DNA of 15,605 bases from Euzebyaceae bacterium. GTDB taxonomy: Bacteria; Actinomycetota; Nitriliruptoria; Euzebyales; Egibacteraceae. Below, piece after piece: positions 1-8,623 of the stretch (the stretch's first letter is position 1; each line of letters begins with the position of its first letter). The notes below the pieces were generated by a model. It saw only the letters and a program-made list of their open reading frames with translations. It was not told the DNA's origin and did not search any database. The DNA lies in the NCBI GenBank assembly GCA_013698135.1, contig JACCVM010000114.1, forward strand, positions 1-15,605. The letters are read 5' to 3'. The translations under genes and the position numbers were made by a program.

Positions 1-108
1 CTCGTGGTAGCCGTCGGGACGGGTTCCGCGCACGCCGAGGAACAGATTGAGCTTGGCCGGGGCGCGGACGTGCACCCAGAGGCCGTCCTCGGGCAGCTCC
101 CGTAGCAC
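1..108 (-). CDS. ispE: 4-diphosphocytidyl-2-C-methyl-D-erythritol kinase, N-terminal part (runs off the left edge)
   Basis: IspE phosphorylates the 2-hydroxyl of CDP-methylerythritol in the cytosolic MEP pathway to isoprenoid precursors. Only the first 36 residues are in the window. They include APAKLNLFLGVRG and RPDGYHE (about residues 16-36), the conserved N-terminal substrate-binding signature of this GHMP kinase. I chose the GTG at 106-108 because AAAGGAG (117-123) lies 8 bases upstream of it. An in-frame ATG at 178-180 would add 24 residues but has no ribosome binding site, and IspE proteins usually begin shortly before the APAK motif. It lies downstream of rsmA in the same direction, the usual actinobacterial order. 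Identity is firm; the start is likely. Confidence 0.88.
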   Translation of the reverse strand, partial: MLRELPEDGLWVHVRAPAKLNLFLGVRGTRPDGYHE

Positions 109-226
109 GGCGGGCGCTCCTTTGCTCGCGGAGCCGTGCGACAAGCCTCGTCGCCCGCCCCCTTCAGCCGCACGCCGCATGGTAGGCGGCGCGCTGATCG
201 CGCACCAACGTCGTGGCGGCCAATCG

Positions 227-1057
227 TCATGGCCGCAGCGCCGCGGTGAGCCGGACGAAGCCGTCGAGATCCAGCTCCTCGGCGCGCACTCCAGCACCGA
301 GACCGGACGTCCGCAGCGCGGCCTCGATGCTGGCGGGCGGACGCTGCGGCCTGGCCAGCGCGTTGCGCAACCGCTTCCGGCGCTGCCGGAAGGCGGTGTC
401 GACGACCTCGAACAGCGACTGTCGGTCGCCCGTTTCAGGCTGGGCCCGTGGACGAAGCCGGACCAGCACCGAGTCGACCTTGGGCACGGGATAGAAAGCG
501 TTGCGGCTGACCGAGCCTGCCAGCGCGGCCTCGGCCAGTGCCGCCACCTTGACGCTGACACCGGCATACAAGGGGTCGCCGACCCGCGCGACCCAGCGAT
601 GGCCGACCTCTTTCTGGACCATGACCAGCAGATCACCGAATGCGCCGCTGACCAGGGCAGTCATGACGATGGGTGTCGCCACGTTGTACGGCAGGTTGGC
701 CACCAAGGTGGTGGGCCGCCCGCCCGTCAGTGCTCGGAAGTCGATGGCCAGCGCATCGGCGTGCATGACGGTGACGCCAGGGTCGGCGCCCACGACGTCG
801 CCGAGGGCGCGCACCATGCCGGCGTCGACCTCGACCGCCACCACACGGGCTCCGGCCGCGCGCAGGGCGAGAGTCAGGCTGCCCAGCCCTGCGCCCACCT
901 CGACCACAAGATCGCCGGGCTTGAGGTCGGCGGCCCGCACCACCTTGCGGACGGTGTTGGGGTCGACGACGAAGTTCTGGCCCAGCGCCTTGTGGGGTGC
1001 CAGTCCGTGGTCAGCCAGCAGCCGGCGCACGTCGGCCGGGGTGAGCAGCCCTGGCAT
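227..1057 (-). CDS. rsmA: 16S rRNA (adenine(1518)-N6/adenine(1519)-N6)-dimethyltransferase RsmA (KsgA)
   Basis: RsmA dimethylates the two adjacent adenines of the 3'-terminal 16S rRNA hairpin (A1518/A1519) using SAM, late in 30S assembly; its loss is linked to kasugamycin resistance. The 276-residue product is of normal length. Visible motifs are LGQNF (25-29), the SAM-binding VEVGAGLG (52-59), the catalytic NLPY (121-124), FYPVPKVDS (188-196) and the basic FRQRRKRLRN (223-232). Its ATG lies 3 bases after the tatD stop with no strong ribosome binding site, so translational coupling to tatD is likely. No rpfB gene separates it from tatD, unlike in mycobacteria. ispE follows after 118 bases. 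Confidence 0.97.
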   Translation of the reverse strand: MPGLLTPADVRRLLADHGLAPHKALGQNFVVDPNTVRKVVRAADLKPGDLVVEVGAGLGSLTLALRAAGARVVAVEVDAGMVRALGDVVGADPGVTVMHADALAIDFRALTGGRPTTLVANLPYNVATPIVMTALVSGAFGDLLVMVQKEVGHRWVARVGDPLYAGVSVKVAALAEAALAGSVSRNAFYPVPKVDSVLVRLRPRAQPETGDRQSLFEVVDTAFRQRRKRLRNALARPQRPPASIEAALRTSGLGAGVRAEELDLDGFVRLTAALRP

Positions 1058-1060
1058 CGC

Positions 1061-1837
1061 CTACGGTTGCTCGGGTTCCGGGAGGGCGAACAGCCTCCGG
1101 GCGTTCGCCGTGGTGGTCAGGGCCATCTGTTCGGCGCTCATGTCGTGCAGCTCGCCCAGTTGCGCGACTGTCAGCGGTACCCGCGACGGCTCGTTGGGAC
1201 GACCGCGGTGGGGGTGCGGTGACAGGAACGGCGAGTCGGTCTCGGCGACCAGCAGCTCAAGTGGGACGGCGATCGCGGCCTCGCGGATCTGGGGAGCGTT
1301 ACGGAACGTGACGTTGCCGGCAAAGGACATGAACCAGCCGTTGGCCGCGCAGGTCTGCACCAGCGTGGTGTCGCCGGAGAAGCAGTGAAACACCGTCCGC
1401 TCAGGGGCGCGCTCGTCGAGCAGGATCGCCACCACGTCGTCGTGCGCGTCGCGATCGTGGATGATCAGCGCCTTGTCCAGCTCCTTGGCCAGACGGATGT
1501 GGTCGCGGAAGGAGTCCTCCTGGCGGACCGGCGGCGCCCCCTCGCGGAACCAGTCGAGGCCCGTCTCGCCGATCCCGACCACCTTGGGGTGGCCGGCCAG
1601 GCCGGCGAGGTGGCGCAGGACGTGCTCCGTCGCCTCGATCGCGTTGTTGGGGTGGATGCCGACGGCGGCGTAGACGCCTTCGGTGTAGGTGGCGGTCTGC
1701 ACCGCCTCGGCCGATGAGGCCAGGTCGATGCCTACCGTGACTATGGCCTCCACGCCGGCCTCGCGGGCACGGACGATCGCCTCATGGGAGCCGGAACCGT
1801 CCATGAGCTCGAGATGGCAGTGCGTGTCGATGTACAC
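1061..1837 (-). CDS. tatD: TatD family metal-dependent hydrolase/DNase
   Basis: TatD proteins are TIM-barrel metal hydrolases with 3'-5' DNase activity, proposed to act in DNA repair or turnover; the physiological substrate in actinobacteria is unsettled. The 258-residue product has the metal-site residues in order: DTHCHL near the start (His6, His8), Glu91 in GIGETGLDW, His127, His151 in FHCFSG and Asp201 in ETDSPFLSPHPHRG. The frame is open far upstream over the preceding gene, but family length and the position of DTHCHL fix the start at the GTG at 1835-1837, with GATGAGG 8 bases upstream. It follows the anti-sigma gene after 68 bases and is nearly contiguous with rsmA. Confidence 0.94.
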   Translation of the reverse strand: MYIDTHCHLELMDGSGSHEAIVRAREAGVEAIVTVGIDLASSAEAVQTATYTEGVYAAVGIHPNNAIEATEHVLRHLAGLAGHPKVVGIGETGLDWFREGAPPVRQEDSFRDHIRLAKELDKALIIHDRDAHDDVVAILLDERAPERTVFHCFSGDTTLVQTCAANGWFMSFAGNVTFRNAPQIREAAIAVPLELLVAETDSPFLSPHPHRGRPNEPSRVPLTVAQLGELHDMSAEQMALTTTANARRLFALPEPEQP

Positions 1838-1905
1838 GGCGTGTACCTCATCCCCGCAGCCGGATACGGCGAAGCCCGCGACGACGGCGGGCCGGGGCCA
1901 CGCTA

Positions 1906-4101
1906 TCAGGTGCCGCGGACTGGATCGCCTTTGACCAGCAAGCGCCAGCTGCCTCCTGGGTCGATCGCCACGCGCCAGCCGAGCCAGGCACCGAAGTGTT
2001 CCGAGTCGAGGACCGCCTGTTCGCCGAATGCGCTGAATGCGTCGACCAGCTCCGCGCGTTCCTCGGCCGTCCAATCCGCGGGAGTCGGGCGGGCGGCGGC
2101 TCGGGGCCACACGAACCAGCCGTTGTCCAGCCGGCCGGGCGGCAGCCGGCCCAACAGCGTGGCCATGGCGACCAACGGGCCGGGATGGATGTGGTCGGTG
2201 TCGTGCTCCCCCTCCCGGTAGACGGCAATGTGGTCGGTACGCCCGCCGGAGTTGCTGGTGAACTCGCCGTCGTTGGGAAGCAGTTCTCGCAGGGCCGCGT
2301 AGTCGCGATCCACGGCGGCGGCCAGCAGCGGGTCGACGGTGGCCTGCACCGCGCCGGGCAGCCCTGGGTCGCCGGCGGTTTCGGGCGGCACGCGTTGCAG
2401 CCATGTGTAGAAAGCCGCCACGTCGCCATCCAGCGAATAGATCGTCTGGTCGACGGTCGGGAACTGCTTGAGGGTGTTGTCCAGTTCGGACAACAGCCCC
2501 TCGGAGCCGCAGGAGGTGCTGGCGTTGTTGATGTCGCCGAAGCGGTCGTCGAAGTCGACCCGGGCTGTGCCTTCGGTGATGGTGACGCTGTTCAGCAGGT
2601 CGGCTGTCTCGGCGGAGAAGAAGCTGGTCGCGCCCTGCGCCCGCTCTTGTGCTGTCGGCCCGACCAGCAGCGCCTCCAGCGCCCCACGCGCCACCGCGGG
2701 CGCCTCGACCTGGCGCTCGTAGGCCCTGGTAACGGTGCAGTCGAACGTCCCCTCCTCACCGAAGTACACCTGCACCGTCGCGGTCGTCGGTTCCTTCGGC
2801 TCCGGGTCCGGTGCAGGGGTGGCCCCCTCGCCGACGGTCCGAGGCGCGAAGGTGGGGTCGACGGCGACACCTGACCAGGAGACCTCGAGCTGCACCAGGT
2901 CCCCGTAGCCGTCGACCAGGTAGGTGGCGTTGCCGTCGCCCACGATCCAGGCCGGCGCGTCACCCGGCAACCACAGCGGCTCGCCCTCCGCCGCGGCGGC
3001 GCGACCCTCCTCGTCGCGTCGCACGTCGAGTGCCCCGGCAGCGGCGGTGTACAGCGGCCCGGACAGGTCCAGTGGCATGGGCAGCTCGTTGAGCCCCTGC
3101 AGCGCCTGGTACTCGCCGGGGACCGGTTCGCCGGACCCAGAGCCACGCACTGCGCGGCCGGCGAGGCTCATGGCACCGATCTCGGCGTCGAGCGGCGCGT
3201 CGCCGTCGTTCACCACGCAGCACAGCTGCAGGACCATGACCTGGTTCGCCAAGCTGGGGGACGGCGTCACGTACGTGGAGTCCTGTAACCCCCCGGACAC
3301 TTCGACCCGCGTCGGCGTCGGGCCCTCCGACTCCAGGTGCGCCGTCCACAGACCGGCGCCCTCGAAGCCAGCCTCCCACCACAGCCGCTCCCCCGAAGCA
3401 TCCCAGGCGAGATGGCGGGCTGTGAACTCCTCGGCGGGGTCGCCGAAAACGGGGAACTGCAGAAGGGTCTCGCCCAACGGCTCGGGGCGAACTACGATGC
3501 TCGGCTGGGTGCCGTCGCCTGGCTGGTCGACCAGCCAGGCCAGCTGACCGTCGGGGCCGAACGCTGGTCCGTAGCCGGCGCCGAGGTCCGTCTCCTCGCC
3601 GCTGTCCAGGTCGAGCAGGACCACGCGCCCTGGCGCGTCGGCCGCCGGGCGTCTGGTGAAGGCCAGCAGGGTGCCGTCGGGCGAGAACGCCGGCTCCGAC
3701 TCGAGGGTGTCTGTGACGACAGGGTGCTCCTCGCCGCTGGCGCAGGTGGCCACCAGGTCGCCGTCGGAGGTGGCCGCCACCAACGCCAACCGATCCTGTG
3801 GGCGGCATTCGCCGCCCAGCGAGCCTGCGGCAGGAGTCGGGTCCGGTGCCATGGACGGCGTCGGGGCGGGCCGGCCGACGACCGGTGGAACGAAGCGCAC
3901 TTGGCGGCCGTTCAGCGCCGGCAGGGCCACGGTGGCGATGACGGCGACGGTTGCGACCACTACGCCGCCGGCGGCCCATCCCAGCGCGCGGCGGCGGCGG
4001 ATGCGCTGCTGCACGCGGCGCCACGTCCCTGGGTCTGGCGTCACACCGGCGGCTCGCAGCCGCAGTGACCGGCGGACTGCCTCCTCCATGTCGGTCGGCA
4101 T
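1906..4101 (-). CDS. membrane-anchored anti-sigma-like protein with beta-propeller and GerMN domains
   Basis: Probable sensor/antagonist of the ECF sigma factor encoded just upstream; function is inferred from position and layout. The 731 residues show a charged N-terminal segment of about 38 residues (cytoplasmic sigma-binding candidate), one membrane helix (about 40-63), a Pro-rich linker (71-92), a TolB/WD40-like propeller (about 100-425, with SEPAFSPDGTLLAFTR near 135-150), a second Pro-rich linker (428-439), a GerMN domain (about 440-569) and a C-terminal domain (about 585-731, ending LGWRVAIDPGGSWRLLVKGD) that I cannot name. The sigma stop overlaps the start in TGATG, and AGGAGG lies 7 bases before the ATG. 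A GTG one codon earlier (4102-4104) is an alternative start. I see no classical zinc-binding anti-sigma motif (HxxxCxxC). Confidence 0.78.
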   Translation of the reverse strand: MPTDMEEAVRRSLRLRAAGVTPDPGTWRRVQQRIRRRRALGWAAGGVVVATVAVIATVALPALNGRQVRFVPPVVGRPAPTPSMAPDPTPAAGSLGGECRPQDRLALVAATSDGDLVATCASGEEHPVVTDTLESEPAFSPDGTLLAFTRRPAADAPGRVVLLDLDSGEETDLGAGYGPAFGPDGQLAWLVDQPGDGTQPSIVVRPEPLGETLLQFPVFGDPAEEFTARHLAWDASGERLWWEAGFEGAGLWTAHLESEGPTPTRVEVSGGLQDSTYVTPSPSLANQVMVLQLCCVVNDGDAPLDAEIGAMSLAGRAVRGSGSGEPVPGEYQALQGLNELPMPLDLSGPLYTAAAGALDVRRDEEGRAAAAEGEPLWLPGDAPAWIVGDGNATYLVDGYGDLVQLEVSWSGVAVDPTFAPRTVGEGATPAPDPEPKEPTTATVQVYFGEEGTFDCTVTRAYERQVEAPAVARGALEALLVGPTAQERAQGATSFFSAETADLLNSVTITEGTARVDFDDRFGDINNASTSCGSEGLLSELDNTLKQFPTVDQTIYSLDGDVAAFYTWLQRVPPETAGDPGLPGAVQATVDPLLAAAVDRDYAALRELLPNDGEFTSNSGGRTDHIAVYREGEHDTDHIHPGPLVAMATLLGRLPPGRLDNGWFVWPRAAARPTPADWTAEERAELVDAFSAFGEQAVLDSEHFGAWLGWRVAIDPGGSWRLLVKGDPVRGT

Positions 4102-4622
4102 CACACCTCCTCCTGTCCCAGGACGGCGCGCATGCGCTCGAGTCCGCGGAACACACTGCTCTTGACCGTGCCGACCGACACGCCCATCACCGCGGCGGTG
4201 TCGGCCTCGGACAGGTCGGCGTAGTAGCGCAGCACCACCGCCGTGCGTTGGCGTCGGGGCAGCAGGTGCAGCGCCGTGAAGACAACGTCGGCGTCGGCGT
4301 GCTGCTCCTCGACGCCGCGCGCGCCCCGGTCGTCGCCGGAGCGTCGGCCGGCCTCCCGCCGCTCAAGGGCCAGGCGCCGGAACCGCGAGTTCATCTCGTT
4401 GACCACCGCCCGGCGGATGTAGGCGCGCGGTTGCTGGACGGTGTGGCGGCGCGCCCGCCGGTAGACCTTCGCGAACACCTCCGCAACCGCATCCTCGGCA
4501 CGATGCGGGTCGCCGCAGAGCAGGTACGCCAGTTTCAGCGCCTCAGCGTGGTGAGTCGCGTAGAGCTCGGCGAAGTCGTTGCTGTCCGCCACCCGGGTCA
4601 GCGCCAACGCCTCCGTCCGCAC
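4101..4622 (-). CDS. ECF sigma factor, SigE-like family
   Basis: Extracytoplasmic-function RNA polymerase sigma factor that would direct transcription from GCAACC/CGTC-type promoters. The 173 residues carry region 2 (about 15-83, with DAVAEVFAKVYRR and the promoter-melting helix ending RAYIRRAVVNEMNSR) and region 4 (about 113-168, with LPRRQRTAVVLRYYADLSE and the helix-turn-helix VSVGTVKSSVFRGLERMR). They are joined by a charged linker typical of the actinobacterial SigE-like ECF group. The GTG start has AGGAGG (4629-4634) 6 bases upstream. The stop overlaps the anti-sigma start, so the pair is translationally coupled. A matching ECF promoter sits 23 bases upstream, suggesting autoregulation. 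Confidence 0.93.
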   Translation of the reverse strand: MRTEALALTRVADSNDFAELYATHHAEALKLAYLLCGDPHRAEDAVAEVFAKVYRRARRHTVQQPRAYIRRAVVNEMNSRFRRLALERREAGRRSGDDRGARGVEEQHADADVVFTALHLLPRRQRTAVVLRYYADLSEADTAAVMGVSVGTVKSSVFRGLERMRAVLGQEEV

Positions 4623-4628
4623 ACGTCA

Positions 4629-4634
4629 CCTCCT
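4629..4634 (-). promoter_or_regulatory. strong ribosome binding site of the ECF sigma gene
   Basis: AGGAGG on the minus strand, 6 bases before the GTG start at 4620-4622. It decides the start and explains efficient use of a GTG codon. Confidence 0.7.
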
Positions 4635-4644
4635 CGCCCGCTTT

Positions 4645-4670
4645 GACGCACAAGGAGGCCGCGAGGTTGC
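4645..4670 (-). promoter_or_regulatory. putative ECF-type autoregulatory promoter
   Basis: On the minus strand GCAACC (4665-4670) is followed after exactly 16 bases by CGTC (4645-4648) and then AAAG. This matches the general ECF promoter layout of an AAC-containing -35 element and a CGTC -10 element. A start about 7 bases on would give a short leader carrying the ribosome binding site of the sigma gene. It lies wholly inside the 61-base gap after metG, so the sigma/anti-sigma pair could be expressed independently of the metG transcript. Confidence 0.6.
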
Positions 4671-4683
4671 TTTCGCGCGCGAG

Positions 4684-6222
<1,539 letters not shown>

Positions 6223-6285
6223 GTGCCCGATCCTAGCCAGCCCCTTCGCCCTGGGTCCCGGGTTGGGCGGAGTGGCAGCCGCTAG

Positions 6286-7137
6286 TCAGCTGCGGGCGTC
6301 GAGGACCGCCTGGTAGACCTCCCGCTTGGGGGCGCCGGTGGCGGCCGCGACCTCGGCGATGGCTTCCTTGCGCGCCACCCCCGTCGAGACCAACTGCTGG
6401 ACCCGAGCGGCCAGCTGCGGTGCCGACGGCGGCGCTGGCGGCGGTGCTCCAGCGACCACGACGGTGACCTCGCCGCGCACGCCATCGGCCGTCGCCCGCC
6501 GTGCCAGCTCGGGCAGGCCGGCCCACCAGACCTCCTCGTGCAGCTTGGTCAGCTCCCGCGCGAGCGCGGCCTGCCGGTCCCCCAACAGCTCGGCCATCGC
6601 CGTCAGGTCGTCGGCGGCCCGGTGTGGTGCCACATAGAAGATCAACGTCCGAGGATCGTCGGCCAGCTCGCGCAGCCGGCGCCCGCGGGCGCTGCCCTTG
6701 CGGGGCAGAAAGCCTTCGAAGGCGAAGCGATCCGTCGGCAGTCCCGACAGCACCAGCGCCTGTAGCGCCGCGGCTGGGCCCGGGACGGCTTCGACAACCA
6801 GCCCCCGCTCCCGCGCCTCGCGGACAAGGCGGAAGCCGGGATCGGCCAGCGCGGGGGTGCCCGCGTCGGTGATCAGCACGATCGTTTCGCCCCCGGCCAC
6901 GCGGTCAAGCAGCGACCCGGTCCGCGTCGCTTCGTTGTGCTCGTGGTAGCTGGTCATCGGGACCGAGGAGCCGGCATGGTCGAGCAGCACGCGGCTGCGG
7001 CGGGTGTCCTCGGCGGCGACCAGGTCGGCCTCGCGCAGCATGCGCGCGGCGCGTGGCGACAAGTCCTCGAGATTGCCGATCGGCGTGGCCACCAGGACGA
7101 GGCGGCCTCCGGCTGCAGCAGCGCTGGCGTCCACCAT
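6286..7137 (-). CDS. rsmI: 16S rRNA (cytidine(1402)-2'-O)-methyltransferase RsmI
   Basis: RsmI 2'-O-methylates C1402 in the decoding centre of 16S rRNA using SAM. The 283-residue product contains the tetrapyrrole-methylase-fold motifs of the family: VATPIGNLEDLSPRA (16-30), AAEDTR (41-46), SYHEHNE (63-69), LITDAGTPALADPG (88-101), VPGPAA (118-123) and FEGFLPRK (140-147). A C-terminal helical domain (about 240-283) follows a Pro/Ala linker. The frame extends 48 codons further upstream, into the divergent pmt gene. The ATG at 7135-7137 fits family length and leaves only 20 bases to pmt. A -10-like AAGTCT ends 7 bases before this ATG, so the mRNA may be leaderless. Confidence 0.96.
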   Translation of the reverse strand: MVDASAAAAGGRLVLVATPIGNLEDLSPRAARMLREADLVAAEDTRRSRVLLDHAGSSVPMTSYHEHNEATRTGSLLDRVAGGETIVLITDAGTPALADPGFRLVREARERGLVVEAVPGPAAALQALVLSGLPTDRFAFEGFLPRKGSARGRRLRELADDPRTLIFYVAPHRAADDLTAMAELLGDRQAALARELTKLHEEVWWAGLPELARRATADGVRGEVTVVVAGAPPPAPPSAPQLAARVQQLVSTGVARKEAIAEVAAATGAPKREVYQAVLDARS

Positions 7138-7143
7138 GGCCCC

Positions 7144-7150
7144 TAGACTT
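7144..7150. promoter_or_regulatory. shared -10-like element between rsmI and pmt
   Basis: TAGACT on the plus strand (7144-7149) lies 8 bases before the pmt ATG. Its complement AAGTCT (7145-7150, minus) lies 7 bases before the rsmI ATG. Both spacings would put transcription starts at or next to the start codons (leaderless mRNAs). No good -35 hexamer is visible on either side, where that DNA is coding sequence. Confidence 0.42.
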
Positions 7151-7157
7151 GCCGCTG

Positions 7158-8621
7158 ATGGCCGTCGACACCAGCGCGCCACGGGCAGGGTCCGCGGCAG
7201 CGTCCGACGGGGGGACCCCGAACTCGCGCGGCCGCCTCCGCGCGCGCCTCGTGCTGCCGTTGGTGGTGCTCCTGGTCGCAACCCTGCTGCGGTTCTGGAA
7301 CCTTGGCTATCCAGAGCGGACGTACTTCGACGAGCTGTACTACCCCGAGCAGGCCCGGCAGCTGCTGGAGCAGGGCGTGGAGACCGACTTCGTGGTCCAC
7401 CCCCCCGTCGGCAAGTGGCTGGTGGCGGGCGGGATGGCGGTGTTCGGCAACAACAGCTTCGGCTGGCGTTTCGCGGCGGCGGCGGCGGGTTCCCTGACGG
7501 TCCTCGCCACCTACCTGCTGGGACTCCGGCTGTTCCGCCGTCGCGGCGTGGCGGCGCTGGCGGCGTTCCTGCTGTGCCTGGATGGGCTGGCGTTCACCAT
7601 CAGCCGCATCGCCATGCTCGACGCCTTCCTCGGCCTGTTCGTGACGACCGGCGCGTGGCTGCTGCTGGTCGACCGGGACGCGCAGTGGGCCGGCGTCGAC
7701 CGTTCCGCCGCACCGGACCCGGACCGTTCCCTGCCACGCCGGACGCATCGCTGGCGCTGGCTGGCCGGGGTCGCCTTCGGGCTCGCCCTGGCCACCAAGT
7801 GGTCGGCGCTCCTGGCGATCGGGGCCGGTGGGGTGTTCGTGATCGCCAGCGAGCTGCTGTGGCGACGACGGCTGACCGGGACGCCGTGGCATCAGCTGAC
7901 CCTCGCGCTGGCCAGCGTAGTCCTGACCCTGGTCGTCGTTCCTCTGGCGATCTACCTGAGCAGCTACACCAGCTGGTTCGCCAACTTCGCCGACACGCGC
8001 CCCGGCCGCGAGCTGTGCCCCGAGGGCGTGTGCGCCGTGACCGCACCGCGGATGCTGGCGGAGTGGTGGGGCGAGCAGAACGAGATCCGGGTCTTCCACC
8101 AAGAGCTTGAGGCGGTGCACGCTTACCGCAGCGACCCCTGGACCTGGTTGTACCTGGAGCGACCCGTCTCCTACTACTACGAGTCCTGCGACGAGGAGAA
8201 GTTCGCCAAAGGCGACTGCGTGACCGCGCAAGGCAACGTCGAGGAGATCCTCGGCCTCGGCAATCCCGTGGTGTGGTGGCTCGCCCTGCCTTCCCTACCG
8301 CTGCTGGGATGGTGGGCGGCTCGCCGGCGGGACTGGCGTGCGGCGACGGTGCTGCTGTTCTTGCTCCTGCAGTACCTGCCGTGGTTCGTCGTACCGCGCC
8401 CGAACTTCCTCTTCTACATGGTCCCCGCGGTGCCGTTCCTGTGCCTGGGGCTGGCGTATGCCCTATGGCGGCTGGGTCGCCGGCCGCTGCTGCGCTGGAT
8501 GCCGGCTGCGGTCGTCATCCTGGTGGTCGCCGCGTTCCTGTTCTTCTATCCCATCTGGGTCGGCATCGAGCTGTCGCAGCCGACGTGGCAGCTGCGCATG
8601 TGGGTTCCCAGCTGGATCTGA
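7158..8621 (+). CDS. pmt: protein O-mannosyltransferase, dolichyl-phosphate-mannose-type (GT39)
   Basis: Membrane glycosyltransferase that moves mannose from polyprenyl-phosphate-mannose onto Ser/Thr of exported proteins; in actinobacteria this modifies secreted proteins and lipoproteins. The 487 residues have a short charged N-terminus, a first helix at about 31-45, then the catalytic loop with FDELYY (57-62) and HPPVGK (81-86), and many further hydrophobic segments up to the C-terminus. A large hydrophilic loop (about 275-360) contains several Cys. I chose the ATG at 7158 because upstream codons would run through rsmI and it directly precedes the hydrophilic lead-in. Divergence from rsmI is the usual actinobacterial arrangement. 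Confidence 0.93.
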   Translation: MAVDTSAPRAGSAAASDGGTPNSRGRLRARLVLPLVVLLVATLLRFWNLGYPERTYFDELYYPEQARQLLEQGVETDFVVHPPVGKWLVAGGMAVFGNNSFGWRFAAAAAGSLTVLATYLLGLRLFRRRGVAALAAFLLCLDGLAFTISRIAMLDAFLGLFVTTGAWLLLVDRDAQWAGVDRSAAPDPDRSLPRRTHRWRWLAGVAFGLALATKWSALLAIGAGGVFVIASELLWRRRLTGTPWHQLTLALASVVLTLVVVPLAIYLSSYTSWFANFADTRPGRELCPEGVCAVTAPRMLAEWWGEQNEIRVFHQELEAVHAYRSDPWTWLYLERPVSYYYESCDEEKFAKGDCVTAQGNVEEILGLGNPVVWWLALPSLPLLGWWAARRRDWRAATVLLFLLLQYLPWFVVPRPNFLFYMVPAVPFLCLGLAYALWRLGRRPLLRWMPAAVVILVVAAFLFFYPIWVGIELSQPTWQLRMWVPSWI

Positions 8622-8623
8622 GG

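Noticed and set aside
178..180. ATG as the ispE start
   Set aside because: No ribosome binding site, and it would add 24 residues unlike IspE N-termini; the GTG at 106-108 has AAAGGAG at ideal spacing.
47..1222. Long plus-strand open frame opposite rsmA and the tatD end
   Set aside because: Arg/Gly/His-rich composition without family motifs; it mirrors well-supported minus-strand genes and is a high-GC shadow.
7143..8231. 362-codon minus-strand open frame opposite pmt
   Set aside because: Gln/Arg/His-rich shadow of a clear GT39 gene, no start signal and no motif.
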